Shown here: positions 19,906-29,137 of the stretch, piece by piece
Position numbering within the stretch: the first letter of the stretch is position 1
Layout: the number at the start of each line of letters is the position of its first letter
From: JAAYTL01 sp031460505
GTDB lineage: Bacteria > Bacillota > Clostridia > Tissierellales > Tissierellaceae
DNA length: 64,000 bases
Direction: 5' to 3'
Assembly: GCA_031460505.1 (NCBI GenBank)
Contig: JAVKTT010000005.1
Span: forward strand, 62,001-126,000
The notes under the pieces: model-generated
Told to the model about the DNA's origin: nothing
Databases searched by the model: none
Seen by the model: the letters and a program-made list of their open reading frames with translations, nothing else
Made by a program: the position numbers and the translations under genes

Positions 19906-19947
19906 TTGTCGATGTCCTATTATTTTTACATTACTATAGGTCGACAA
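19906..19947 (-). repeat. Imperfect inverted repeat in the CRISPR leader
   Basis: ATAGGTCGACAA (19936-19947) is complementary to 19906-19920 apart from a three-base bulge, with a 15-base loop. The loop and the start of the right arm read TTTACATT-ACTATAG, almost the first half of the CRISPR repeat with two bases missing. Confidence 0.7.
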
Positions 19948-19954
19948 CGTAACC

Positions 19955-20233
19955 TCAAAAAAAATTAGATGTCTTATCATCAACTAAACCAAGATATTCT
20001 TTTTCTAGCCATCTTTCGCTTCTACTACTAAAAATTAATAATGAATCTTTATCCTTCCTAATATATTTGTTTAACTCTGTTTTTAACTTCATGTAGTTTA
20101 ATTCTGTGAGGTTCCCTTCAAAAACAGATTTTTGTATATGGGTCAAGTATTTCTTACTAGTTTTGAATACATTTCTAGATACTTTAGCACCCTTTTCATC
20201 TGCTAAAATATCGTAAACAAGTATTACATACAT
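19955..20233 (-). CDS. cas2: CRISPR adaptation endoribonuclease-fold protein Cas2
   Basis: A 92-residue ferredoxin-fold protein. The N-terminal strand is VILVYDI with the conserved Asp, followed by the family-typical KYLTHIQKSVFEGNLT. It forms the Cas1-Cas2 integrase that inserts new spacers at the leader end. It starts six bases after cas1 and is the last cas gene, directly before the leader. A GGTGGTGAT site precedes its ATG. Confidence 0.97.
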   Translation of the reverse strand: MYVILVYDILADEKGAKVSRNVFKTSKKYLTHIQKSVFEGNLTELNYMKLKTELNKYIRKDKDSLLIFSSRSERWLEKEYLGLVDDKTSNFF

Positions 20234-20239
20234 ATTATA

Positions 20240-21232
20240 TCACCACCATATTCTAAATCCAGAGTATTCTTTTTCTCCAATAATATGTTTGATTAATTTA
20301 TAGCATTCTAGTCTAATTAGATATCTATAAGAAACATCTCTTTTCAAATCTCTATGAGCTATAGTATTTTCTAATCTCTTGTCATATTCCATCAATATTT
20401 TTCGCTTACCTGATTCTTTTAGATATAGAAAGTTTGATTCTCTCTCAAAATCATCCTCCGTTATCTGATTTTTATTTAGCATCGAAAATATCATTCTGTC
20501 GCCTATCAATGGCTTAAATATTTCAGAAACGTCTAATGATAAAGAAAACCTCTTGCTGCCTGGTTCATGTATATAACTAATAGTAGGATTTAATTGTGTT
20601 TTATATATTTCACTTAAAGTAGTTGTATAGATCAAGCTATTAATAAAAGAAATAAGAGTATTTATCATATTATCAGGTGGTCTTTTAACTCTTTTTTCAA
20701 ATTGTATATCTTGTTTTACTATATCATTCCAAGTAGAGTAGTAAGTTTTCCTAATGTTTCCTTCTATCCCCATGATTTGATTGATAGATTCTGCATAATC
20801 TAATTTTCTAATTAAACTGTCTATGTTCTTCATGGGTTCTCCTAGTTCAATACCTCTTCCATTGTAATATCTTAGATTTCTATAAATATTAAAGGATGCT
20901 GCCTTTAACATTTCCTTAGCAAGTTTTATTCTTTTTTCAGTATCATCATAGACTCTAACTTGATTAACTAATAGATATCCACTGATATTTGTTTCTCTAG
21001 GATAATAACTACCACTATAGAATCCATAATAGTTAAATACATGTATTATTATGCCTTTTTGTGAAACATAATTTAATAACTTAGTGTTTAAACTTACCTC
21101 TCCAAAAAGATATATCTCATCTGTAACTTCAACCTTAAGATTCTTTTCTTCCCCTTCAAGATTTTTTATTATTATATTGTTATCTTTACGTTTTAAATCT
21201 CCATCCTTTAAAATATAAAACGTTTCTCCCAT
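20240..21232 (-). CDS. cas1: CRISPR integrase Cas1 (type I-B)
   Basis: The start is placed at 21232, where ATG follows AGGGGG, giving 330 residues; a longer frame would extend into cas4. The metal-binding triad is visible: Glu in IMGIEGN, His in YIHEPGS and Asp in SLDVSEI. Cas1 is the catalytic integrase of spacer acquisition, working as a (Cas1)4-(Cas2)2 complex. The C-terminal end, SGFRIWW, is intact. Its neighbours cas4 and cas2 form the usual adaptation block. Confidence 0.98.
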   Translation of the reverse strand: MGETFYILKDGDLKRKDNNIIIKNLEGEEKNLKVEVTDEIYLFGEVSLNTKLLNYVSQKGIIIHVFNYYGFYSGSYYPRETNISGYLLVNQVRVYDDTEKRIKLAKEMLKAASFNIYRNLRYYNGRGIELGEPMKNIDSLIRKLDYAESINQIMGIEGNIRKTYYSTWNDIVKQDIQFEKRVKRPPDNMINTLISFINSLIYTTTLSEIYKTQLNPTISYIHEPGSKRFSLSLDVSEIFKPLIGDRMIFSMLNKNQITEDDFERESNFLYLKESGKRKILMEYDKRLENTIAHRDLKRDVSYRYLIRLECYKLIKHIIGEKEYSGFRIWW

Positions 21233-21243
21233 AAGTGCACCCC

Positions 21244-21735
21244 CTAAATATAGCAAAGCTCATAATAAGAGCATTTTTTACAAAATGCTTTATTAATAAC
21301 TTTTGGAGGATAATTCATATTAAGTATATCTCTAATTTGTTCTAATACCTCCAATAATTCTTCTTCCTCTGATGTAGTCAAGAAAATTTCTTCTCTTTTT
21401 CTTAAAATAGGATAATCTAATATACCCTTTTCTATCTCTACTCCTTTACTTCTAAGAATCCAAATGTAATATTTTAGTTGCCACTTTGCAGCTTCATCTA
21501 ATTTTCTAGATTTTTTAACCTCATGAATTACTTTCCAATCTTTGAGAAAATCAATATTAATCATTTCATCTATTAATATACTTTTCTTCTCCCTACTATA
21601 GGAGTTCTCGTCTATTAGCTTCCCCATACCAACTAGCTCACTATTATGCTCCATGTTAACATCATTATTAAAGTACCATAGCTTTCTTTTACAAACAAAA
21701 TAGTAATACACCATAACTCCAGTAATTTTCTTCAT
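21244..21735 (-). CDS. cas4: CRISPR-associated exonuclease Cas4
   Basis: A 163-residue RecB-like nuclease. It has one Cys in the N-terminal YFVCKRKLWYF and three in FCKKCSYYELCYI, the four ligands of the Cas4 [4Fe-4S] cluster. Nuclease-core residues are suggested by IDEMINID, HEVKKSRK and a downstream Gln in KWQLKYY. Cas4 trims prespacers and helps choose PAM and orientation during integration. It is 15 bases after cas3 and 11 bases before cas1. Confidence 0.96.
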   Translation of the reverse strand: MKKITGVMVYYYFVCKRKLWYFNNDVNMEHNSELVGMGKLIDENSYSREKKSILIDEMINIDFLKDWKVIHEVKKSRKLDEAAKWQLKYYIWILRSKGVEIEKGILDYPILRKREEIFLTTSEEEELLEVLEQIRDILNMNYPPKVINKAFCKKCSYYELCYI

Positions 21736-21750
21736 CTTATCACCTTTTAA

Positions 21751-23994
21751 TTAATACATTCTATCCTCTACACATCTTGCTTCTTTCTTATCTCTATCTT
21801 TTGATCTATATCTTATCCCAAGATTTTCATCATAATCACATTCGAACACCTCAATAACTTCATAATCATTTATTCTTATTGGATCCGAGAGTTGCTTATC
21901 TGCACGATATAAAGGAATACTAAGTGTAAAATCATCCAAATTAATTCTTGCCTCTAACTTTTTTTCTTTTAGCTTTTTTCTCTCATCTTCTGTCATTTCT
22001 TTATTATACCCTTGCCTTAATAAAGCTATATATCCATCTATTTCGTTTTTATTACTGTGATCGTATAAAGTCTTAGGTATAATTGTTTTAGATTCTATAT
22101 TTCTAAACATTTTTTTTATTTCAGAGGCTGATTTTTCATATGATTCTATTAACTTTACATACTTTATAGCACTAACTAATTTCTTATGATAGTCTGTTCC
22201 TGTCAGCTTTTCCATAGTATAGATTGAATCTATTAAGCTTATCTTATTATCTTCAGTAATAATTCCATCTATGTCTTTTAAAGCTTCTTTTGATAGATAA
22301 AAAATCTTCTCATCTATGAAATTTCCAACTCCACTACATTTATAATCTCCTCCATCAAATACATAACAGTTATATCCTTCTTTGTTCCAATCTCTGCCTC
22401 TATAGCATCTTCCCATTCTTTGAAATAATCCATTTAAATCAGAAAGTTCCGTAATCAAAACATCAAAATCAATGTCTAAAGATGCTTCTACAACCTGAGT
22501 TGTAATCCATATCCCCCTTTCTTTGTTTTCTTTATTACCAAATTTTAATATCTTATCTTCTTTTTCTCTTCTGTCTTTTCTTATGAATCCACTATGAAAT
22601 AAATTTATGTCTTTTTTTATTGTTTCGTCTTCTAATAATACTTCATATATTCTCTGCGCCTCTTTAACAGTATTGCATATAACTAAGACCTTATTATCCT
22701 TGTATACCGAACTTATAAATCTGGTACTTAATTTTTCATTTACAACTTTCACACTATGTCTTATTCTATTATTAGTAAATGGCTTAGGTAATATAAACTT
22801 TACATTTTCTTTTTCAAGAAGCTCAACAAATATTTTGGGTAAAGTAGCTGTAAGTACAGCAAATTTTCCACCTATCTTATCAATATAGGATAAGCCTACT
22901 ATTAAATAAGCTAATAAATCTGGTGCATACATTTGTACTTCATCAATTACTACTTTTGAATATGATAATGTAGCAAGTTTTGGCTCGAATCCTCTATATC
23001 TATAAACAAAATCAAATATTTGGTCAATAGTACAAACTGTAAGCGGTAATGATAGCTGTTTTGTTTTACTATAATATTGATCAAAATCAATTTCATCTTT
23101 CTTGCTAAAATACTCTCTTTTAATATCAGAATGAAGTAACCCAACTTTATTTTCATAATCATTTAAAACTATTTTTTCAGTTATCCTTTTATAAATAGCA
23201 TTTATTGCTGTTTTTAGTGGAAGCGTGAAGAATCCCTTATTATTACCTATCCACAATAAACCTGCCTCTGTTTTTCCCATTCCAGTCTGAGCCGTCACTA
23301 TAACATTGTTATCTTGATGTTCAATCATAAAGTTTTGTAAACTATTCCAACTAGGATTAGGATTTTTTTCTGATTTGAAACTATTCAATAAATTTTTATT
23401 TAAATCATTTAACAAAAAACCATTTTCTATTTCAACTCTAATTCCAGCACTAGCTGCATAATCTATTCTATTGAGTAAACCTTTTATTTTAACGTAGTTT
23501 AAAAAGGTATCATTATCTTCTTCATAAATTCTATTCATAGAAAAGTATTTTGCACTTAATTTATTAGCTTCTGGATTCTTTAATCTCTCATATTCAAAGT
23601 TAGTTGCTTCTAATTTTAGAAGGTCAATTTCCTCTCTCAATGAGTTTTTATCGAATTTAAACTCTCTATCATGATGGTAGGCAATCGAATGTGATAGTAA
23701 TTTAATTCTATCTTTATTAAATCCTTGTACTTCTAACTCTTTAGCGTTTATAAAAGCTAAACTTAATATTCCATGAGGAATCTCATCTAAATGAATTCTA
23801 TTTCTTTCTATTTTATCTTGAAACTTGCAGTTCATTTTGCCAAGATCATGATATAAACAAGACAAGTATAAGATATCCCAATCAATATCTAGATTGGGAT
23901 ATGTTTTTTTTAATAATTCAAGATTTGAAATCAACTTTTCTGTATGTTCTACTATAGTTTCTCTAGGATTAGATTTAGCTAGATAATTATTCAT
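21751..23994 (-). CDS. cas3: CRISPR effector nuclease-helicase Cas3 (HD fused)
   Basis: A 747-residue protein with an N-terminal HD nuclease domain (YHDLGKMN near residue 50, and a later SIAYHHD) and a superfamily 2 helicase. Helicase motifs are Walker A TGMGKTEAG, motif II as DEVQ in VVIDEVQMY, motif III TATLP and motif VI QRMGRCYRG. It is recruited by Cascade to the displaced strand of a matched target and degrades the DNA. Both catalytic domains are intact, so interference should work. The start follows GAGGAGAG, 12 bases after cas5. Confidence 0.97.
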   Translation of the reverse strand: MNNYLAKSNPRETIVEHTEKLISNLELLKKTYPNLDIDWDILYLSCLYHDLGKMNCKFQDKIERNRIHLDEIPHGILSLAFINAKELEVQGFNKDRIKLLSHSIAYHHDREFKFDKNSLREEIDLLKLEATNFEYERLKNPEANKLSAKYFSMNRIYEEDNDTFLNYVKIKGLLNRIDYAASAGIRVEIENGFLLNDLNKNLLNSFKSEKNPNPSWNSLQNFMIEHQDNNVIVTAQTGMGKTEAGLLWIGNNKGFFTLPLKTAINAIYKRITEKIVLNDYENKVGLLHSDIKREYFSKKDEIDFDQYYSKTKQLSLPLTVCTIDQIFDFVYRYRGFEPKLATLSYSKVVIDEVQMYAPDLLAYLIVGLSYIDKIGGKFAVLTATLPKIFVELLEKENVKFILPKPFTNNRIRHSVKVVNEKLSTRFISSVYKDNKVLVICNTVKEAQRIYEVLLEDETIKKDINLFHSGFIRKDRREKEDKILKFGNKENKERGIWITTQVVEASLDIDFDVLITELSDLNGLFQRMGRCYRGRDWNKEGYNCYVFDGGDYKCSGVGNFIDEKIFYLSKEALKDIDGIITEDNKISLIDSIYTMEKLTGTDYHKKLVSAIKYVKLIESYEKSASEIKKMFRNIESKTIIPKTLYDHSNKNEIDGYIALLRQGYNKEMTEDERKKLKEKKLEARINLDDFTLSIPLYRADKQLSDPIRINDYEVIEVFECDYDENLGIRYRSKDRDKKEARCVEDRMY

Positions 23995-24006
23995 TTTCTC
24001 TCCTCA

Positions 24007-24774
24007 CTAAACATTTAGTAAAATATTGTTATCGGAATCTATTAATATACTTTCATCTTCAACCGCAGTAATCCTAGAACTATATAGAACATTAACCTTG
24101 TTCCATCTCCTAAAAGATTTAGCTGACTTTTGGGTTCCTTGATTTACTAATTGATAATCTTTCGAAATCTTATACCATGTTCCTCTATTCTTTATGCCAG
24201 GTCCTGCTCCATCTAATACAATAGATTCAGCCTTAATAATTCTTTCTGGTATATAAGCTGTAAAATCCTCTGGTAGTTCAATATCTTCAACTAATTCCTC
24301 TTCAAATATATCTACAACTTTAACTTCATCAATTCTTACAATGTCTTCTCTCCGACCTAAAGATGGATATTCATTAGGAAATAGAAAAGCATTCTCTATT
24401 TCTTTAATCAAATTTTGATCTTCCGGTATTACATGTATCAATAATTCTACATCTACCAACAATTCCACCGTAGAGATCCCTCGACTTACTCCAAATTCCC
24501 CTACCTGTAATTGATGTCTACTTTTATCGTATTTCATTCCATTCTTAAATTCATACCTTGTATATAAGTCATTTACTTTGGAATGGTACTTCCCTTGGAT
24601 ACTTACTTCCATGTCCTTATATTCCTTATAGTCGCAAAGACTATGAACCATTCCTATAACTGTAGAATAAGGCGGTAATGGATATGTTTCTTTAAGCTGA
24701 AAACTAGTTGGTTTCTTATAATTAACCATATTTTGATATAATTTTAATCTAACCGCTTTTCTATTCTCCTTCAT
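24007..24774 (-). CDS. cas5: Cascade subunit Cas5 (type I-B)
   Basis: A 255-residue RAMP protein with the N-terminal RAMP strand and the family loop YPLPPYSTVIGMVHSLC. The Gly-rich element GAGPGIKNRGTWY lies near residue 200. Cas5 caps the 5' handle of the crRNA in Cascade. The gene overlaps the end of cas7 by 14 bases, which points to coupled translation. It fits the Cas5 form that goes with Cst1/Cst2 (Tneap-type) type I-B systems. Confidence 0.94.
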   Translation of the reverse strand: MKENRKAVRLKLYQNMVNYKKPTSFQLKETYPLPPYSTVIGMVHSLCDYKEYKDMEVSIQGKYHSKVNDLYTRYEFKNGMKYDKSRHQLQVGEFGVSRGISTVELLVDVELLIHVIPEDQNLIKEIENAFLFPNEYPSLGRREDIVRIDEVKVVDIFEEELVEDIELPEDFTAYIPERIIKAESIVLDGAGPGIKNRGTWYKISKDYQLVNQGTQKSAKSFRRWNKVNVLYSSRITAVEDESILIDSDNNILLNV

Positions 24775-25645
24775 AGTAAGCTTTCACCTTGCTCTTTAAA
24801 CCACTAAAAAACTCAGGCATCGTTAATGCATTTAATCTATCCTTTATTTCATTGTCATTATCAAACTTACCTTCGATTAACCCACAATTTGTATCTTTTT
24901 TTATAGAGTCAAACATTACTCCTTCTATTTGTTTTACAACTAGTCTATTATCCTTAACATCTAAAACGTTTTCAAATATTGGATTTTTAATATCATATAC
25001 TCCACCTATAGCAAACAAAGGTTTTAAATCCTCTCTTCTGCCACGGATATCTCTATATAAAAAAGCAATAGTATCTAGAAGTTTGTTAACTCTTCTGATT
25101 TTTTCTTGATTGTCAAGTTCAATTGAATAGACATCATCTATTCCAATCTGGTCTAAATCCATTACTATAGTATATCTGTAATATGATCTATGGATTTCTG
25201 ATTGAGCAATATTCATGTTTTCATCTATTCTATCTGCTAAGCCCTTATTGGTTAGAAAATCTAAATCTCCTTTAAATGTTTCTAATGAAATTGCATTAGA
25301 TAATCTTACCTTAGCGCTTCTTTTTTTCCCACCCGTGCCTTTCTCTGTCTTTAAATATCCAAAAAAATCGATTTCTGGGAATTCCTTAATGGTCGCCTCT
25401 TCAGAAAATTGAATGACTTTCTTATCTCCACTACCTTCTGCTTTTACAGTAGCTAACTCTTCTCCTAATTGTTCGGATATATTATATCTTATTGCTTGTC
25501 TTGAAATGTATGTGTATTGCTCTCCTTTATCTCGTGTTAATTTCTTTAAGGAAGCAACATTTCCTATTCCTTCACCATAATTCGCGCTTTCAGCTTCAAA
25601 TATCATAGAAATAGCTAATCCTTTTGGCTTTAACTTAGTTTTCAT
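24761..25645 (-). CDS. cas7: Cascade backbone subunit Cas7 (Cst2/DevR family)
   Basis: The ATG at 25645 follows GGAGGAAA and overlaps the end of cas8b by 11 bases, giving 294 residues. The N-terminus has the DevR-family phrase GLAISMIFEAESANYGEG. The middle has FFGYLKTEKG and KRSAKVRLSNA, which fit the thumb/palm regions that bind crRNA. Several copies polymerise along the spacer. The Cst2/DevR assignment with Cst1-like Cas8 defines a type I-B system like that of C. difficile. Confidence 0.95.
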   Translation of the reverse strand: MKTKLKPKGLAISMIFEAESANYGEGIGNVASLKKLTRDKGEQYTYISRQAIRYNISEQLGEELATVKAEGSGDKKVIQFSEEATIKEFPEIDFFGYLKTEKGTGGKKRSAKVRLSNAISLETFKGDLDFLTNKGLADRIDENMNIAQSEIHRSYYRYTIVMDLDQIGIDDVYSIELDNQEKIRRVNKLLDTIAFLYRDIRGRREDLKPLFAIGGVYDIKNPIFENVLDVKDNRLVVKQIEGVMFDSIKKDTNCGLIEGKFDNDNEIKDRLNALTMPEFFSGLKSKVKAYYEGE

Positions 25646-27311
25646 TGTTATTTCCTCCATTCTTATCCTCTTTTTTACCTTCGATAAGTCCAGCTACAAA
25701 TGCATATCCTATAGTCTTAAAATCCTCTTCACTTCTGAGTGTGTCTAAGAACACTTGAGGAACCGTAGCTTTAACATATAGATAACAGTTTAACAACGTG
25801 TCCATAAAACTATCAGTATTATTAGTTTTTAACGAATTAAGAAGCCTGTATGATATTCCACTTAATTTATCAACTGCGCCTTTATTCTTATACATTTCTC
25901 TTAGATAGTAACCTGATACATTCGCCTGCTTAACAATATCTTTTTCTAATTCCTTCATATATCCTACCTCCCTTAAGAATCTAGTATTAATCTTTAGAAT
26001 TGATAAAATATGACCCATATGATAATAAGAATCTATTGGTTTTGATAATTTATAATGCAACATTTTATGGGTTAGCGTAAACATGTTTTGGCTATTTAAG
26101 AGTCTGTCAATTACTAATTCATACACGTTGAAATAAGTATTGATCTCTTTATATCCACAACTAATTAGATTATCTAAATCATGTATAGAATCCTTTATTA
26201 CTTGTAACGTTTTCCTAGATAATATATTGAATTTATATCTTTCATTCTCGTACCTGATTAATTGAATATCAGCAAGTTCATATTTAATTTTGTCATTAAG
26301 CTCTTCATTAATCGTATCAACCAATGCTTTATAAGTCAGGACCTTTTCATCTTTTTTTGAATCATATATACCATAATGTATCTTTCTATTTACATTTATA
26401 GCATTTTTCATACTTGAACTATCATTGACATATATTCCTTTGTCATAAAGGTAAGAAATACCTGCTGGTACACATGAGTATATTAGTTTGCAAATTGGAC
26501 AAACAGCAACATCATTTTGGAATTCCCAAACATGCGATGATTTTCTACTTACGTCAAATCCTGTGGAATTTAGGAAACTAAGATCATTTGAAAAATCTTT
26601 CATCGCTCTATCACATGAAAAACATCTATACTTATATTTATCTATATCTTCATATAAATAATTAATCACAGGTTGTACAAAGTAATTTTTATAATCTATA
26701 TACATGTCCTTCTCTTTTGTCTGAGGATTTAATAAAGAAACACCATTCCATCCATTTTTAATTACAGTATACATAGTATTTTTTGCTCCTATATACTTCC
26801 TTGTTTCTTCTTGTTTCATGTAATCAATTATCTGTTTCAATAGATTAAACCTACTCTTTATTTCCAGTAATATATCCTTTATGTCCTGGTTTTTTTTTAG
26901 ATTTATGGTTTTTAAACTCTTTTCTAATCCTAAAATGTCAACCTTTGATTCAATTAATTCATAGGCTGCTTTATAGCTATTACTCTTTAATTGTTTCTTT
27001 GCTACATCTGAGATATATTTATTTGTAACTTCTAGGTTCTTTTCATCAAAGGTTTCGAAGTTGTTCTCTTCATGTTGTAATATAAATTTTTCAAATGAGA
27101 TTATTTTATATAATGACAATATTTCCTTATATTTACGAATAAAATAACTAAAGTATTTTTCTTCAAAATTCTCTAAACAACTAGGCTCAAACTCAATATA
27201 GTTGTTATTAATAGAGACATTATCTTCTGAATTTTCTAATATATTATAGAACCCTACTAGCCCACTATTGTACAACCAATCTTCCATGTAAAGCCTTATC
27301 TTTTCGCCCAC
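25635..27311 (-). CDS. cas8b: Cascade large subunit Cas8b (Cst1, CXXC-CXXC family)
   Basis: The start is GTG at 27311, preceded by AGGAGGTGAT. The 558-residue product has the two Cys pairs that name the Cst1 family: RCFSCDR near residue 231 and VCPICKL near residue 273, likely a zinc ribbon. The rest is Lys/Asn-rich and helical. The large subunit reads the PAM and stabilises the R-loop. It lies between cas6 and cas7 in the canonical order. Confidence 0.93.
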   Translation of the reverse strand: MGEKIRLYMEDWLYNSGLVGFYNILENSEDNVSINNNYIEFEPSCLENFEEKYFSYFIRKYKEILSLYKIISFEKFILQHEENNFETFDEKNLEVTNKYISDVAKKQLKSNSYKAAYELIESKVDILGLEKSLKTINLKKNQDIKDILLEIKSRFNLLKQIIDYMKQEETRKYIGAKNTMYTVIKNGWNGVSLLNPQTKEKDMYIDYKNYFVQPVINYLYEDIDKYKYRCFSCDRAMKDFSNDLSFLNSTGFDVSRKSSHVWEFQNDVAVCPICKLIYSCVPAGISYLYDKGIYVNDSSSMKNAINVNRKIHYGIYDSKKDEKVLTYKALVDTINEELNDKIKYELADIQLIRYENERYKFNILSRKTLQVIKDSIHDLDNLISCGYKEINTYFNVYELVIDRLLNSQNMFTLTHKMLHYKLSKPIDSYYHMGHILSILKINTRFLREVGYMKELEKDIVKQANVSGYYLREMYKNKGAVDKLSGISYRLLNSLKTNNTDSFMDTLLNCYLYVKATVPQVFLDTLRSEEDFKTIGYAFVAGLIEGKKEDKNGGNNNEN

Positions 27312-27322
27312 TATATCACCTC

Positions 27323-28048
27323 CTACTCCAAATCTAACATTCCAAATCCACTGCTTCTATACCCCCCTATTCCAGACTTATAAATATAATCTAAAATATA
27401 TGGTTTGGCTTGTATCTTTAACCTACAAATATTCGATAATACTTCTATTCCATAATGCTTCACTTTAACTTCTTTAGTAGTTATTACTTGAAACTCCACC
27501 TCATCAATATCTAATCTTCTTTCCTCACCAAAACTGTCTAACAACTGATATCTAAGATTTTTGATAAATACTTCCTTCCCTTTCTCTTCTCTTAGAGAAT
27601 AGTACCATGTATTTTTATTGTCACCTTTATGCTCCCTTACAACTACTGGAGACATGGAAGAAAAAGTAGCATGTTCTGCTGTGACAATCTTTTCTTTGAT
27701 CATATTTATATTTTTAACAGTTATTGAATTATCTTTTATTTCATATGCCTTTCCCCTACCTCTTAAGATAGCATTGTAGAAAAATATCCCATCTTTCATA
27801 TCTGTTGTAGAGAAGTTAAGGATTGCCTTCTTATCAGGGATCACTATTTCTTCCCTAGTAAATTTACATCTTGGCATATACAAGGAAAATGTAAAGCTCT
27901 TCACTTTATTCGTTTCATTTTCATATAAAGATTGATAATACTCTTTATCGTATGATTCGTAAATGTGCTTTAAGAAAGATAGAATAACCCTATTTTTATC
28001 CTTTGGTATATTCTCATTCTTTAATACAAGTTCAACATTGTATCTCAA
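27323..28048 (-). CDS. cas6: crRNA-processing endoribonuclease Cas6
   Basis: Translation is placed at TTG 28048, eight bases after AAGGAGG; a GTG three codons upstream overlaps that site and is less likely. The 241-residue RAMP protein ends with the Gly-rich loop GIGGYRSSGFGMLD, the Cas6 signature. His129 or nearby (TAEHATF) and the N-terminal region may supply catalytic residues, but this is not certain. Cas6 cuts the long array transcript within each repeat. It is the first gene of the cas operon. Confidence 0.95.
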   Translation of the reverse strand: MRYNVELVLKNENIPKDKNRVILSFLKHIYESYDKEYYQSLYENETNKVKSFTFSLYMPRCKFTREEIVIPDKKAILNFSTTDMKDGIFFYNAILRGRGKAYEIKDNSITVKNINMIKEKIVTAEHATFSSMSPVVVREHKGDNKNTWYYSLREEKGKEVFIKNLRYQLLDSFGEERRLDIDEVEFQVITTKEVKVKHYGIEVLSNICRLKIQAKPYILDYIYKSGIGGYRSSGFGMLDLE

Positions 28049-28098
28049 TATTCTCACCTCCTTAAAAGTTTTACTATCCCATATTTGTTATCCTTATT

Positions 28099-28129
28099 AT
28101 TTATACATTCCACATAAATACTAAAATTC
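28099..28129 (-). other. CRISPR-repeat-like sequence upstream of cas6
   Basis: The plus strand here reads ATTTATACATTCCAC followed by a stretch ending CTAAAA. It keeps the ATTTA, CATTC, AC and CTA..AAA elements of the array repeat but has a two-base insertion and substitutions. It lies 50-80 bases before cas6, where the operon promoter and 5' leader should be. It may be a regulatory crRNA-like element, a Cas6-binding site or chance similarity. Confidence 0.35.
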
Positions 28130-28180
28130 CTTCTTTTTCTGCAAATTATTTTATATATTCTGACATTTTGTTTATTTCTT

Positions 28181-28216
28181 AAAACAAAAACCTCCATCCC
28201 GTAGGATGAAGGTTTT
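28181..28216 (-). terminator. Terminator after pgeF
   Basis: A 13-base-pair stem (AAAACCTTCATCC with GGATGGAGGTTTT, one G-U-type mismatch) is followed on the minus strand by TGTTTT. It insulates the cas operon from pgeF. Confidence 0.85.
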
Positions 28217-28258
28217 CAACTCTTCACTTAGTTCTAGGTGACGAGTATTACTTCAAAT

Positions 28259-29041
28259 TTATTTACTTGATAGTATAGCCACAGACCCCATCAAGCCAAA
28301 CTCAGCCTTATCTCTTCTGTATGAATGAAGGAAGTCACTGGCTACTGTGGATAGTTCTATTACTTCTATATTTTCTATCAACAATCCATGCTCTAAAAGC
28401 ATATTTTTGTTGATAGTTTGTAAATCTATTAGTGATTTTATATCATCTTTCTTAGTAATGATATTTTCCATATAACCAAATTCATTTTTAAATTGAACGG
28501 CTACATCATCGTCTACTTCAAAGTCACATCTTCCTATGGTTGGTCCTATGACGGCTACTATATCTTTAGGATCACTATTGTAGTTTTGTATGAGCATATC
28601 TACTCCATTTGCGCCTATTCTTTGAAGAGTTCCTTTCCAGCCTGAGTGGATATTAGCAAAGACTCTTTTGTTTGTGTCGATTAATACAATAGGTGTACAG
28701 TCTGCAAATCTTGTAATGGTAGCTATATTTTCTTTATCTGTTATTAATCCATCTGTTTCAGGAAAGAATCTGCCAAATTCATACTCTTGACCTTCATTTG
28801 CATCATTTATAATGGCTATATTTTTTGAATGTGTTTGATTTCCACTATATAAGACCTCAGGTTGAACTCCTAATAAGTCAAAGATTTTATTTATGTTATT
28901 GTTAATACTCTCTGCTGAGTCGTTTGTACGAGTTCCAACATCCATGTCTTTAGTGGTAAATAGATGTTTTAAGCCTAATTCTTGTAATCTTGGTACTAGT
29001 ATATATCTAATATTATCTTTTTCTATAATTCTATAATTCAT
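28259..29041 (-). CDS. pgeF: Peptidoglycan editing factor PgeF (YfiH/multicopper-like laccase family)
   Basis: A 260-residue cytoplasmic protein of the YfiH/DUF152 family. Metal-ligand residues are visible: His in GNQTHSKN, Cys in RFADCTP and His in NIHSGWKGT. The family hydrolyses or edits wrongly incorporated residues in UDP-MurNAc-peptides and also shows purine nucleoside or phenol oxidase activity in vitro. The ATG follows CTGGAGGGC. It is monocistronic, ends in a terminator and lies just upstream of the cas operon. Confidence 0.92.
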   Translation of the reverse strand: MNYRIIEKDNIRYILVPRLQELGLKHLFTTKDMDVGTRTNDSAESINNNINKIFDLLGVQPEVLYSGNQTHSKNIAIINDANEGQEYEFGRFFPETDGLITDKENIATITRFADCTPIVLIDTNKRVFANIHSGWKGTLQRIGANGVDMLIQNYNSDPKDIVAVIGPTIGRCDFEVDDDVAVQFKNEFGYMENIITKKDDIKSLIDLQTINKNMLLEHGLLIENIEVIELSTVASDFLHSYRRDKAEFGLMGSVAILSSK

Positions 29042-29096
29042 TACGCCCTCCAGAAAATTAATATAATATAATTATATCATATCTTTAATAATAAGA

Positions 29097-29125
29097 AATC
29101 TCCTTGTCTTGTGAACAAGGAGATT
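29097..29125 (-). terminator. Terminator of the nhaC-iadA operon
   Basis: A perfect 11-base-pair stem, AATCTCCTTGT with ACAAGGAGATT, has a seven-base loop. The minus-strand tail ATTTCTTATT is only moderately T-rich. Confidence 0.75.
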
Positions 29126-29137
29126 TTCTATTTATCT

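Larger units (their letters stand above)
19770..19954 (-). promoter_or_regulatory. CRISPR leader between cas2 and the array
   Basis: A 185-base A+T-rich non-coding stretch joins the cas2 stop codon to the newest repeat. It holds a promoter pointing into the array, a long imperfect inverted repeat and a repeat-like half-site. No ORF of note is present. Confidence 0.85.
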
